From CAYYTU01 sp964474655 (GTDB lineage Bacteria > Chloroflexota > Anaerolineae > B4-G1): a DNA stretch of 50,268 nt. Of the stretch, positions 34,924-43,298 are shown piece after piece; within the stretch, counting starts at the first letter, position 1, and each line of letters begins with the position of its first letter. The notes below the pieces were generated by a model. It had not been told where the DNA came from. It worked only from the letters and a program-made list of their open reading frames with translations, and made no database searches. Location: the NCBI GenBank assembly GCA_964474655.1, contig CAYYTU010000018.1, forward strand, positions 1-50,268, in the 5' to 3' direction. The position numbers and the translations under genes are program-made.

Positions 34924-36383
34924 CAGAGCATAAGCGTGTCGGCAAATTGCTCCTTGATCCACCCATCGACGGCGGGATCAAGGGGTTCGGGTTGATGATT
35001 CTCCAGGATGTTGCGGGCAATCCGTCTGGCGCGTTTCCAGGCGTCCTCGCTGCCGTCGGCGGCCCATTCGTCGCGCCCTCGTCGGTCGAAGACGTCGGAG
35101 GGGTAGTAGTGCTCGGTGCGCATATAGCGCATCGTGTGCTCGTCGGCCAGGTAGTGACCGCCTGGTCCGACCCTTTCGATAGCCTCCAGCGCCAGGGTGT
35201 CGTCGTTGACCTCGATGCCACGCACGGCGCGCATCGCCATACCCAGCATCTCGTTATCGATCACGAACTGCTCGTAGGCGATGGTGGACATATCCTCCAG
35301 CATCCCGGCGGCGTGATGGATGAAATTGGCGCCGGCCAGCGCGACCTGAATGACTGACTGGGCCTTCTCCATTCCGGCCTGGATGTCCGGTAACTTGGAT
35401 TCGGTCATCCCGGCGCTGTTGTAGATGGGCACGTCGTAGAAGTGGGCTAGCTGGGCGATAGCCGCGTTGCTGACGCCCAGTTCGACCGTGCCGGCGATGT
35501 ATTTGCCGCTGCGCATATCGGCGGTGGCCGGGATGGGACCGATCAGCACCGGCGTGCCGGGGTTGACCAGCTGCGTCAGCGTTAGACCGGATAGCTGCTC
35601 GGCGTTCAGCTGGGCCAGGGTCCCGGCCAGCGTCACCGGCGAGGTCGATCCGGCCATCGGTGCCGCCGAAAGGACCACCGGCATACCCTGGCGACAGACC
35701 TCAATCAGCAGCGATGTGACATCGGTGGCGAACTTGAGTGGGCTGACCATCCAGCTGGTGATGAAGGAAACGATGGGACGCTCGCGCAACGCCTCCGGGC
35801 CGCCGGTGATGCGTTCAGACATCGTTATCACGTCGCGGATACCCTGGAGAGTGTAAGCGCCGGCCTGGACGTGCTTGGTGGTGTTCGCCAGCGCGGCGTA
35901 ATACTTGCTGATCTCCACCTTCTCGTCGTCCAGATCGGTGGGATAGATGGGGATGAGGAAGAAGTGGATGTTATCGAGCGCGTCCACGATGCGGGCCATC
36001 TGACCCACGTCGTGTAACATCGCCTTCCGAATCTCGCTGGTCTCCAGATCAAGCACCTGGAGCGCCGCGCCACCGGTGCCGATGTGCACCCGTTTGTCCT
36101 CCAGGATCAGATCGTGTTGGGGGGCGCGGCCTGCCAGCACCACTCGTGAGGGCGCTTTCTCGATAGCCTCTTCCACTAACGAGCGGGGTAGACGCACGTG
36201 TCCTTCGTCCACCTCGGCTCCGGCTTCCTCGAATAATGATCGCGCTTGGGGTTCCTTCACGGATACGCCCACACGTTCCAGCACTCTCAAGGAAGCCTCG
36301 TGAATTTGCTGAACCTGCTCGTCAGTCAGCGGCTGGTACTGCCCGCCGCTTAGTCCTTTTTGGGGCGTTTTCGTCTTTTTCAT
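34923..36383 (-). CDS. MttB-family methyltransferase, non-pyrrolysine type, copy 2
   Basis: 486 residues, a paralogue of the gene at 33336 with the same layout: AAPMAGSTSPVTLAGTLAQL, SAGMTESKLPDIQAGMEKA and the C-terminal GPGGHYLADEHTMRY. No internal amber codon. I chose ATG 36383, with TAGGAG upstream, over a start at 36464 because it gives the same length as copy 1. Divergence between the copies suggests two different methylated amine substrates. It lies between copy 1 and the methyl-THF methyltransferase on the same strand. Confidence 0.88.
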   Translation of the reverse strand: MKKTKTPQKGLSGGQYQPLTDEQVQQIHEASLRVLERVGVSVKEPQARSLFEEAGAEVDEGHVRLPRSLVEEAIEKAPSRVVLAGRAPQHDLILEDKRVHIGTGGAALQVLDLETSEIRKAMLHDVGQMARIVDALDNIHFFLIPIYPTDLDDEKVEISKYYAALANTTKHVQAGAYTLQGIRDVITMSERITGGPEALRERPIVSFITSWMVSPLKFATDVTSLLIEVCRQGMPVVLSAAPMAGSTSPVTLAGTLAQLNAEQLSGLTLTQLVNPGTPVLIGPIPATADMRSGKYIAGTVELGVSNAAIAQLAHFYDVPIYNSAGMTESKLPDIQAGMEKAQSVIQVALAGANFIHHAAGMLEDMSTIAYEQFVIDNEMLGMAMRAVRGIEVNDDTLALEAIERVGPGGHYLADEHTMRYMRTEHYYPSDVFDRRGRDEWAADGSEDAWKRARRIARNILENHQPEPLDPAVDGWIKEQFADTLML

Positions 36384-36616
36384 CGGACTGTTTGCTCCTA
36401 GAAGGATAAGGCTGGAGCATTCTCTCCGTTTACTGGGAGAGAATAGCCCCAGCCAAATGGTCAAGAGGCCATTCTGCGCTGAATGAGCCTAGATGGATGT
36501 GGTTTATCGGTGGTAGGTGGTGGCTCAGTCATCTTTCGTCTCTTGCTAGTTTGCTAATGCCTGGCTTTTCAGACGAATCGTCGCAGCGCCAGCGAGTATA
36601 GCGTGGATGAATCTAC

Positions 36617-37462
36617 CTACTCGTCCTTGTGGTCGCGGTAGTATTTGATGTAATTCATCGCGAACTGGTCGCGGCCCATCAACAGGTCGGCGGCCAGGAT
36701 GGACTGTTTGACCTCGGAGGCGTCGACGATCGGCGCGTTGACGCCAGCGCGGATCACCATGCCCAGAGCCACGCGGTTGATCACCTCGCGATCCGGCAGC
36801 CCGAAGGAGACGTTGCTGTGGCCCAGCGCCTGGTTGACGCCCAGCTCTTCTCTCACCAGATCGATGGCGTTCAGCGTGATAATCGCGGCATCTGGCTCGG
36901 CGCTAACCGTCAGCGCCAGACAGTCGATCAAGACGTCTTCGCGAGGGATGCCCAGTTCCTCGGCGCGTTCGACGATCTTGGTGGCGATTTCCAGGCGCTT
37001 CTCGGCGTTCTTGGGAATGCCATCATCGTCCATCGTCAGGCCGATGACTGCTGCTTCGTACTCCGCTACCAGCGGCAGGACGCGTTCCAGGCTCGCCTCT
37101 TCGCCGTTGACGGAGTTAATCAATGGCTTACCCTGATAGACTTCCAAGGCCGCTTCCAAAGCGTCCTTATCCGCCGTATCGATGCAGAGCGGGACGCCGA
37201 CGGTGTCCTGAATAATCTCGACGGCCTGAGGTAGCAGTTCTACCTCGTTCACGCTGGCCGCGCCGACGTTCACGTCCAGCACATCGGCGCCATCCTCCAG
37301 CTGCTTGGTGGCCTCGTCGCGGAGCACTTCCAGATTGCCCTCGGTCAGCTGCTCGGTCAGCCACTCGCGGCCGGTGGGGTTTATCTTCTCGCCGATAATC
37401 ACCGTCGGGAGATCAAGGGAGATACGGACGGTCTTCTCGGTGCCTTTTAGGATTGTTTCCAT
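36617..37462 (-). CDS. methyltetrahydrofolate:corrinoid methyltransferase (MeTr/MtvA-like)
   Basis: 281 residues of the pterin-binding TIM-barrel family (DHPS-like, AcsE/MtvA). Signatures are IIGEKINPTGR near the N-terminus, DGADVLDVNVGAA, PLCIDTADKDALEAAL and INSVNGEE. It moves a methyl group between a corrinoid protein and tetrahydrofolate. With the two MttB-family enzymes downstream, it would complete transfer of amine methyl groups into the folate pool. The ATG at 37462 has only a distant AAGGAG site. A structured leader lies upstream at 37521-37589. Confidence 0.9.
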   Translation of the reverse strand: METILKGTEKTVRISLDLPTVIIGEKINPTGREWLTEQLTEGNLEVLRDEATKQLEDGADVLDVNVGAASVNEVELLPQAVEIIQDTVGVPLCIDTADKDALEAALEVYQGKPLINSVNGEEASLERVLPLVAEYEAAVIGLTMDDDGIPKNAEKRLEIATKIVERAEELGIPREDVLIDCLALTVSAEPDAAIITLNAIDLVREELGVNQALGHSNVSFGLPDREVINRVALGMVIRAGVNAPIVDASEVKQSILAADLLMGRDQFAMNYIKYYRDHKDE

Positions 37463-37520
37463 TGTTTTGCCTTACTCCTTATTCCTCTGGAGACTACTAA
37501 ACTGCTCGGGGCACGGCAAT

Positions 37521-37589
37521 AGGGGCCGGAGCAATTTAATACTCTCACGTGCCAAAAATCCCATTTGGATAATTCGCCTTTCGGCCCCT
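37521..37589 (-). promoter_or_regulatory. structured leader upstream of the methyl-THF methyltransferase
   Basis: On the minus strand AGGGGCCG (from 37589) and CGGCCCCT (to 37521) form an 8-bp stem enclosing about 53 bases. Inside are a GCC-GAAA-GGC tetraloop stem overlapping its base and CCAAA/TTTGG. It does not match a riboswitch class I can recognise. It may be an attenuator or simply a terminator of an upstream transcript. Confidence 0.35.
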
Positions 37590-37642
37590 CCATCAGGGCG
37601 TCTTATCCAAGTGTCAACAATATCAGTTGCGCTAAGCGGTGG

Positions 37643-38476
37643 TCATTCTGAGATATGTCTGATTTCATCGACCGGCAGTTCCATGCGACGGTTTTCAACT
37701 TTGACTACCACGGTCTCTTGCAGCGGTAGCAGATCCACCACTTTTCCTTTGCCGTAGGGCGTTTGGACGTGTTTCTTGCGCTGAGGCAGGTTCTGGAGCG
37801 CTTGGAGGTATTGTTTGTGCTCGAAAGCCAGGCAACAGCGCAGACGATTACACATCCCCGTGATTGAGGAGGGATGCAATGAGACGCCTTGCTTCTTGGC
37901 CATTTTGATGGAGATGGACTGGAAGTCGGATAGGAAATGAGAGCAGCAACGCGGGCCGCCACAGGCGCCGTATCCCCCCAGTAGTTTGGCTTGATCGCGT
38001 GGTCCGATCTTCAACAGCTCGATTGTCACGTTGAGCTTGCTTTGCAGTCGCTGTTCCAGCTCGTCCAGGTTCGGGTTCTTTTCTGAGCTGTACAACAGCG
38101 TGAGCCGTTTGCCGTCGAGGGTATATTCGGCGATCACCAATTTGATCGCCAGCCCCAGTCTCTCCTTTTCCTCCCGTGCGAGTGTGAGGGCTTCGTCTTC
38201 TTTCTTTTGCCATAGCTGGCGCAAGGCTAAATCGCGCCCGGTGGCCCGGCGCTTGATCGGCTTGAGGCCCTTCACGTCCTCGTCCTGCTGCGGCTTGCGC
38301 ACGGTGACCACCTCGCCCAGCTGTTTGCCGCGTATCGTCTCGACGAGGGCGAAGTCGCCGGGCTTTAGGTCCTCTTTGTCGCTGGCGTCAAAGTGGTAGA
38401 CCTTTCCCGTGGGATGGAAGCGCACGCCGGCGATTAATGACTCGCTATTTTCGTACAGATTGGCTCTTGGGGTCAT
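37643..38476 (-). CDS. ricT: PSP1-domain protein RicT (YaaT)
   Basis: 277 residues with the PSP1 C-terminal domain. In Bacillus, RicT with RicA and RicF forms an Fe-S-bearing complex that stimulates RNase Y-dependent mRNA maturation. The conserved Cys cluster is visible: ACGGPRCCSHFLSDF and GMCNRLRCCLAFEH. The protein begins with SLIAGVRFHPTGKVYHF and ends in a basic strand-rich tail. It is on the same strand as the methyltransferase genes but 180 bases away. The assignment to the family is strong; partner proteins are not in the window. Confidence 0.92.
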   Translation of the reverse strand: MTPRANLYENSESLIAGVRFHPTGKVYHFDASDKEDLKPGDFALVETIRGKQLGEVVTVRKPQQDEDVKGLKPIKRRATGRDLALRQLWQKKEDEALTLAREEKERLGLAIKLVIAEYTLDGKRLTLLYSSEKNPNLDELEQRLQSKLNVTIELLKIGPRDQAKLLGGYGACGGPRCCSHFLSDFQSISIKMAKKQGVSLHPSSITGMCNRLRCCLAFEHKQYLQALQNLPQRKKHVQTPYGKGKVVDLLPLQETVVVKVENRRMELPVDEIRHISE

Positions 38477-39117
38477 CTCTTTTGATTAGATCATTGACCT
38501 GTTGCTGCTCTCAAGTCGATGCGGGGTGAAGCAATGTGCGTTCCCTGTAAGTCATTGGGCTTCCCTAAGCTTGGAAGGCATCGAGCGCCTGACGATCTGG
38601 CGCGTTGGCTTCCGCTTGTCCGTTCGTTGGTGTGTTTCTTCACCTTGCATTACTTCTCTTCGGAAAACAAAATGGTGAGGATGCCCCTTTGGGAAAGCCC
38701 AGCCCACTGGATATGATGCGGGAATACGGAACCCAATTTTACACTGCTTTTCCAGTTTGGGCAACCTCTCACGCCCTTGGGACGTCGTCCTTGCCGCTAT
38801 GAGGCGATCTGAGCCTGCCCGGATCAGACCAGGGCGAACGCTTCTCTGCAGCAGACTTCGGCTCGTAGCGTTCTCATTCCGTTTAATTATCACGATGGAC
38901 GTTTGACAAATTCTCTTGCCCGTGATACCATACGGCGACTGTTCTTGGGAAGGGTAGTTTAGGGCTTCCGATCTTCCGAGTCCATTCATACAGTAGGAGC
39001 GTTGGAATCCGAGATCCCTGACCGCAGCTGGGTCCGTATACCTTCTGGAGAACCGTTCGTAATCAATCTGTGTTCGTTCAGATGGCATCCAGTTTCTATC
39101 ACCGAAGGGAATAGATC
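38477..39117. other. long non-coding region between divergent ricT and the HTH gene
   Basis: 641 bases. The only supported element is the promoter at 38903-38931 and its transcript leader of about 180 bases. A 178-codon minus-strand reading (38552-39088) spans this promoter and has no recognisable protein features. Confidence 0.5.
38903..38931 (+). promoter_or_regulatory. sigma-A promoter of the HTH regulator
   Basis: TTGACA (38903-38908), 17 bases and TACCAT (38926-38931) with an extended -10 TGA (38923-38925). Transcription would start near 38938, leaving a leader of about 180 bases, long enough for further control. Confidence 0.6.
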
Positions 39118-39741
39118 GTGCAGGTTACCCGAGAGCGTATTTTGAATATCTTGAAAATGGAGGGGCAGGCGACGGTCAACGACTTGAGCGATGCGTTGGA
39201 TCTGACCACTGTCACTATTCGTCATCATCTGGACACGTTGCGCAGGGAAGGTCTGGTTGCGGCTCCCTCAGTACGCCATCGTAAAGCGCCTGGGCGGCCT
39301 CAGCACGTCTACAAATTGACCGAAGAGGCCGTCTCTTTCTTTCCCAAGCACTATGAGTACCTTATGAACCTTTTGCTTGATGAGATTAACGCTTATCTTG
39401 CGCAAGAAGATGTGAGAGCGGTGATGGGACGCATTGGAGCGCGCCTGGCCGAGCAGGTCGAAGTTCCTGCTGATGCGAGTTTTCAGGAACGACTGTCCAT
39501 TGTGGTTGATTTCTTGAATGAACATGGTTATATGGCCAGCTGGGAGCAAGGCCAAGATGGTGATTTCTTTATCAACGTCGCCAATTGTCCTTATGAGGAA
39601 GTCGCTAATCAACATGGGGAAGTGTGTCTTGTCGATCAGACGATGATGACGCATCTTTTTGAAGCTCCACTTCGGCGCCAGGGCAAGTCAGCAAAGGGCG
39701 AAATGCATTGCCGTTATCTCATCAGGCTTTCTGACGGGTGA
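39118..39741 (+). CDS. HTH transcriptional regulator with C-terminal Cys ligands (SufR/ArsR-like)
   Basis: 207-residue regulator. Residues about 3-65 form a winged helix with the recognition segment LDLTTVTIRHHLDTLRREG. The C-terminal part has Cys157, Cys170 (spacing X12) and Cys198, reminiscent of SufR-type Fe-S sensors, with His residues between. It may sense metal or redox state. The start is GTG 39118 with GAAGGGA upstream. It lies upstream of and close to the radical SAM gene (15 bases), so it probably controls that operon or itself. The targets are unknown. Confidence 0.83.
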   Translation: MQVTRERILNILKMEGQATVNDLSDALDLTTVTIRHHLDTLRREGLVAAPSVRHRKAPGRPQHVYKLTEEAVSFFPKHYEYLMNLLLDEINAYLAQEDVRAVMGRIGARLAEQVEVPADASFQERLSIVVDFLNEHGYMASWEQGQDGDFFINVANCPYEEVANQHGEVCLVDQTMMTHLFEAPLRRQGKSAKGEMHCRYLIRLSDG

Positions 39742-39756
39742 TTGTGTGAGGAGAGT

Positions 39757-41154
39757 ATGGCTTTAAAGACAACGTTCGTCTACCCCGGCATCGCAGGCCG
39801 GGGTTTTGAATCGCTCAAGCAAGGTATGGACGCCGGCTGGATCTCCCACGGGCTGGCGTCGCTCAGCGCGGCCGCCAAAGCGCAAGGCTTTGCGGTCGAT
39901 CTGATCGATCTGCGAGCGCTTTCCAGCTGGGAGCATTTCCGTCAGGTGCTGGCGGAGCGGGACCCAGATGTGCTCGGCGTGACGATGATGAGCGTCGACT
40001 TCAACCCCGCCAGCCAGGCCGTCGCCATCGCCAAGGAGGTCCAGCCGGCGATCGTCACGGTCATCGGTGGGCCGCACGTCACCATCGCGCTGGAGGATTC
40101 GCTCCGCATCCCCCACGTCGATTATCTCGTCACCGGCGAGGGCGAGGTCACGTTCCCCCGGCTCCTCCAGCAGATCGAGGCGGGCGATCCGCCGGAGCAC
40201 CGGGTACTGCGCGGGTCAGTGCCTGATCTGGACGCCATCCCCGTCGCCGACCGCGATCTGTTCCTGGACGAGTGGCGGAAGTGGGGCTACGACCTGGATT
40301 CGCCGGAGGTGCCCTTCGTGCCGGAGCTACCGCCGCCATTTGTGACCATCATCGCTGGGCGCGGCTGCCTCTACAATTGTGCCTTCTGCAAGCCCGGGGA
40401 GGATTATCTCTTCGGCAAGCGCACCCGTCGCCGCAGCGTCGACAGCGTCATCGCGGAGCTCCACCAGCTGGTGGACGCCTACGACATCGCCTCGTTTATG
40501 TTCCACGACGACTGCCTGACCGAGGATCGGGCCTGGGTGACCGAGTTCACCCGGGCGTATATGGCCGAGGGGTTCGAGATGCCCTTCTTCTGCCAGAGCC
40601 GGGCCGACATCATCGTCAAGCACGAGGATATGGTGGCGCGGATGGCCGAGGCCGGGTTGCGCGGCTATTTCATCGGCTTCGAAAGCGGCAACGACCGCGT
40701 GCTGCGCTTCATCCGCAAGGGCACCACCGTCGAGCAGAACCGCGAGGCGGCCCGCATCTGCCGCAAGCACGATATTAAAATCTGGGCCAATTATATGATG
40801 GGCCTGCCCACCGAGACGAAGGACGAGGTGATGGACACGGTGCGGATGATGAAGGCCATCGATCCGGACTACTACAGCCCGGCTTTCTTCACCCCGCACC
40901 CCGGCACCGATCTTTACGAGTACGTGGTGCAACACGACCTGAGTCGCATCACCGACTACGACTCTTACCGGCGCAATCCCACCGAACCGAAGATCAAGGG
41001 CCAGGACTACGAGTTCCTCAAGTGGGCGATGGAGGAGAGCCAGCGCCGCAAGCCGATCAACGCCTTCAAGCGCTGGATGAACGAGCAGTGGGAACGCGCG
41101 CAGCGCGTCACGCCGGAGAAGGTGCTGGGGAAACTGAACCTCTCCCCCGCCTGA
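39757..41154 (+). CDS. B12-binding radical SAM protein
   Basis: 465 residues. The N-terminal half is a cobalamin-binding Rossmann domain (about 1-150: ASLSAAAKAQGF, LGVTMMSVDF, VIGGPHVTIAL, DYLVTGEGE). The radical SAM core starts at about 195 with the cluster motif C204-X3-C208-X2-C211 (GRGCLYNCAFCKPG). Such enzymes do methylations or unusual rearrangements on unactivated carbons. I chose ATG 39757 because GAGGAG precedes it; a TTG 15 bases earlier would lack a site. tldD follows after 68 bases. The substrate is unknown. Confidence 0.9.
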   Translation: MALKTTFVYPGIAGRGFESLKQGMDAGWISHGLASLSAAAKAQGFAVDLIDLRALSSWEHFRQVLAERDPDVLGVTMMSVDFNPASQAVAIAKEVQPAIVTVIGGPHVTIALEDSLRIPHVDYLVTGEGEVTFPRLLQQIEAGDPPEHRVLRGSVPDLDAIPVADRDLFLDEWRKWGYDLDSPEVPFVPELPPPFVTIIAGRGCLYNCAFCKPGEDYLFGKRTRRRSVDSVIAELHQLVDAYDIASFMFHDDCLTEDRAWVTEFTRAYMAEGFEMPFFCQSRADIIVKHEDMVARMAEAGLRGYFIGFESGNDRVLRFIRKGTTVEQNREAARICRKHDIKIWANYMMGLPTETKDEVMDTVRMMKAIDPDYYSPAFFTPHPGTDLYEYVVQHDLSRITDYDSYRRNPTEPKIKGQDYEFLKWAMEESQRRKPINAFKRWMNEQWERAQRVTPEKVLGKLNLSPA

Positions 41155-41222
41155 TCTGGTTCCTGCGTTTCACGTTTTACGATTCCCATACATATTCTGC
41201 AGTCTGAAAGGACTTCTTCATA

Positions 41223-42587
41223 ATGCGAGAACAGATCGAGGCCGCGTTGCGGGCCAGCAAGGCCGATTACACCGAGATCCGGTTGGAGGAACAGGAGAGC
41301 ACCCGCGTCGTTTACCGCGGACAGGACCTGGAGACCGCCGACGTGGTCATCGACCGCGGCGGCATCGTGCGCTGTCTGGTCAAGGACGGCGGTTGGGGCA
41401 TCGCCACCTTCAACGACGTGAGCGATCTCCAGCACCGCGTGCAGCAGGCCTACGAGGGCGCCCGCGCCATTCAGACCGAGGAGCCAATTGAGCTGGCGCC
41501 AGTGTCTGCCTCCGAGGACGTCATCACCGTGCCGCTGGAGCGCGATTTCCGCGGCGTCTCGGTGACGGAGAAGAAGGCCCTGGCGGAGGCGTATAACGAG
41601 ATCCTGCTCCAATCCGATCCGCACATCGTGGATACGAGCACCGTCTATCACGACACCTTCAATCGCGTCACGTTCGCCAACTCCGAGGGCACATACGTCG
41701 AGGAGGAGCGTCCGATGGTCGACGTGGCCCTCAGCGCCGTGGCGCGAGAGAACGGCGACGTGCAGCGCGCTTTCGAGGCGGTCTCGAAGGTGGCCGGGTT
41801 CGAGGCGGCGCTGGGCCATCACGAGCTGGCGGCGACGGTCGCGCAGCGCGCGGTCGATCTCCTTTCGGCGCCGTCGGTGCAGGGCGGGCGCTACACGGTG
41901 ATCTGCAACCCACGGATGGCTGGCGTCTTCGCCCACGAGGCGTTCGGGCATCTCTCCGAGGCCGATTTCGTCTACGAGAACCCGCAGGCGCAGGAGATGA
42001 TGGTGTTGGGCCGGCGCTTCGGGCGCGATATTCTCACCATCGCCGACGATGGCTCCATCCCCAATCTGCGTGGCACCCACAGGTACGACGACGAGGGCAC
42101 GCCGACCGGGCGCACCGATCTGATCAAAAACGGCGTGCTGGTGGGCCGCTTGCATTCGCGGGAGACGGCGGCCAAGATGGGCGAGCAGCCCACGGGCAAC
42201 GCCCGCGCCACCGGCTACCGCCATCCGCCCATTGTGCGGATGACCAACACCTTCATCGAGGGCGGTGAGACTGCCTTCGAGGAGATGATCAGCGATATCG
42301 AGCTGGGCGTCTATGCCTGCGACGCCTTCGGCGGCCAGACGGCGCTGGAGAACTTCTCCTTCAGCGCGGCCTATGGGTATATGATCCGCGATGGGGAGAT
42401 CGCCGAGCTGGTGCGCGACGTGATTCTCAGCGGTAACCTCTTCGCTACGCTGAAGCACATCGACGCCGTCGGCGATGATTTCCAATGGGCCGAGTGGGGC
42501 CGCTGCGGCAAGGGCCAGGGCGGCCTGCCGGTGACGATGGGCGCGCCGCACGTGCGCATCCAGGATGTGCTCATCGGCGGCGAGTGA
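41223..42587 (+). CDS. tldD: metalloprotease TldD
   Basis: 454-residue catalytic subunit of the TldD/TldE heterodimeric protease that degrades unfolded peptides and matures some ribosomal peptides. The metal site HEAFGH (H238-E239...H242) and the distal Cys366 in YACDAFGG are present. The partner TldE/PmbA is at 43299, but a decayed toxin-antitoxin pair now separates the two genes. The ATG is preceded by a weak AAAGGA. Its place after a B12 radical SAM enzyme is of interest for peptide maturation. Confidence 0.93.
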   Translation: MREQIEAALRASKADYTEIRLEEQESTRVVYRGQDLETADVVIDRGGIVRCLVKDGGWGIATFNDVSDLQHRVQQAYEGARAIQTEEPIELAPVSASEDVITVPLERDFRGVSVTEKKALAEAYNEILLQSDPHIVDTSTVYHDTFNRVTFANSEGTYVEEERPMVDVALSAVARENGDVQRAFEAVSKVAGFEAALGHHELAATVAQRAVDLLSAPSVQGGRYTVICNPRMAGVFAHEAFGHLSEADFVYENPQAQEMMVLGRRFGRDILTIADDGSIPNLRGTHRYDDEGTPTGRTDLIKNGVLVGRLHSRETAAKMGEQPTGNARATGYRHPPIVRMTNTFIEGGETAFEEMISDIELGVYACDAFGGQTALENFSFSAAYGYMIRDGEIAELVRDVILSGNLFATLKHIDAVGDDFQWAEWGRCGKGQGGLPVTMGAPHVRIQDVLIGGE

Positions 42588-42618
42588 TGCGATCGCCGTT
42601 AGTGTTGAGGCCAGGAAA

Positions 42619-42921
42619 ATGAATCACCCAGAAAAAGTGTTGAGCACTTTCGCCAGGTGCTTCAGAAGCATCTCCCGGTACTGAAAGAGCAGTATCAGGT
42701 CGATTCTCTGGGTATTTTTGGCTCGTATGTGCGTCAGGAACAAGGCTCTGAAAGTGATCTGGATATTGGTCACGTTTTCGGAGCCACCTAGCTTGCTCAC
42801 GTTCGTTGCGCTGGAGAATCACCTCTCCGATCTGCTGGGCGTTCCCGTAGATCTGGTGATGCGAGATACTCTCAAGCCTCGTCTTGGACAGGTCATCTTG
42901 GAAGAAGTTGTCCGTGTATGA
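42619..42921 (+). pseudogene. MNT-type nucleotidyltransferase (MntA-like antitoxin), frameshifted
   Basis: Homology runs through three pieces. ATG 42619 opens MNHPEKV in one frame. The next frame then gives LPVLKEQYQVDSLGIFGSYV and QEQGSESDLDI, the GSX10DXD nucleotidyltransferase motif. The frame then shifts again to LVTFSEPPSLLTFV through LEEVVRV to a stop at 42919-42921. Two frameshifts (near 42638 and 42762) inactivate the gene. In intact MNT/HEPN pairs this protein AMPylates and silences the HEPN toxin. It overlaps the next gene by ATGA, as in functional modules. Confidence 0.75.
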
Positions 42922-43247
42922 GTCCAGAACGCATCTATCGAGACTTTCTGGAGGATATATTTGACGCTCTTCAGAAGTTTCGTTAGTTTGTCGCCGATGA
43001 CAAGTCCGTGTTTGCGGTCATTCGTGCCTTGGAGGTTGTTGGAGAGGCGACAAATCGAATCCTGGAGGAGGTGCGGGAGCGATACAAGGAGGTCCCCTGG
43101 CGAGAGATGGCTGGGATGCGTGATAATCTGATTCACCATTACTTCGGCGTCGATCTGAGAGTGGTTTGGAAGACCGCAGTGGAAGATGTATCGGCCCTCA
43201 TACCGGTCACACAGAGGGTCATCGCGGAGGAAGAAGCGCGGGAATAA
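42918..43247 (+). pseudogene. HEPN-domain RNase toxin (HepT/DUF86-like), interrupted by TAG
   Basis: ATG 42918 opens a reading with an in-frame TAG at codon 23 (42984-42986). Beyond it come VFAVIRALEVVGEATNRI and MRDNLIHHYFGV, the HEPN signature with the R-X4-6-H active site. Compared with related HepT proteins a few codons around the TAG seem missing as well. With the broken MNT gene upstream this is a dead module. Reading the TAG as an amino acid is unlikely without a pylS system in view. Confidence 0.75.
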
Positions 43248-43298
43248 CACTGACATTTGAGCGGGTGCTGTTTCAGATAACGAGATTGAGGGATGACA

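Noticed and set aside
38552..39088. 178-codon minus-strand open reading frame in the ricT-HTH gap
   Set aside because: It spans a strong plus-strand promoter, has no recognisable motif, and its amino-acid make-up looks like random translation.
42984..42986. In-frame TAG in the HEPN gene as a pyrrolysine codon, given MttB homologues nearby
   Set aside because: The MttB homologues have no in-frame TAG, no pyl genes are seen, and the partner MNT gene is also broken, so decay is simpler.
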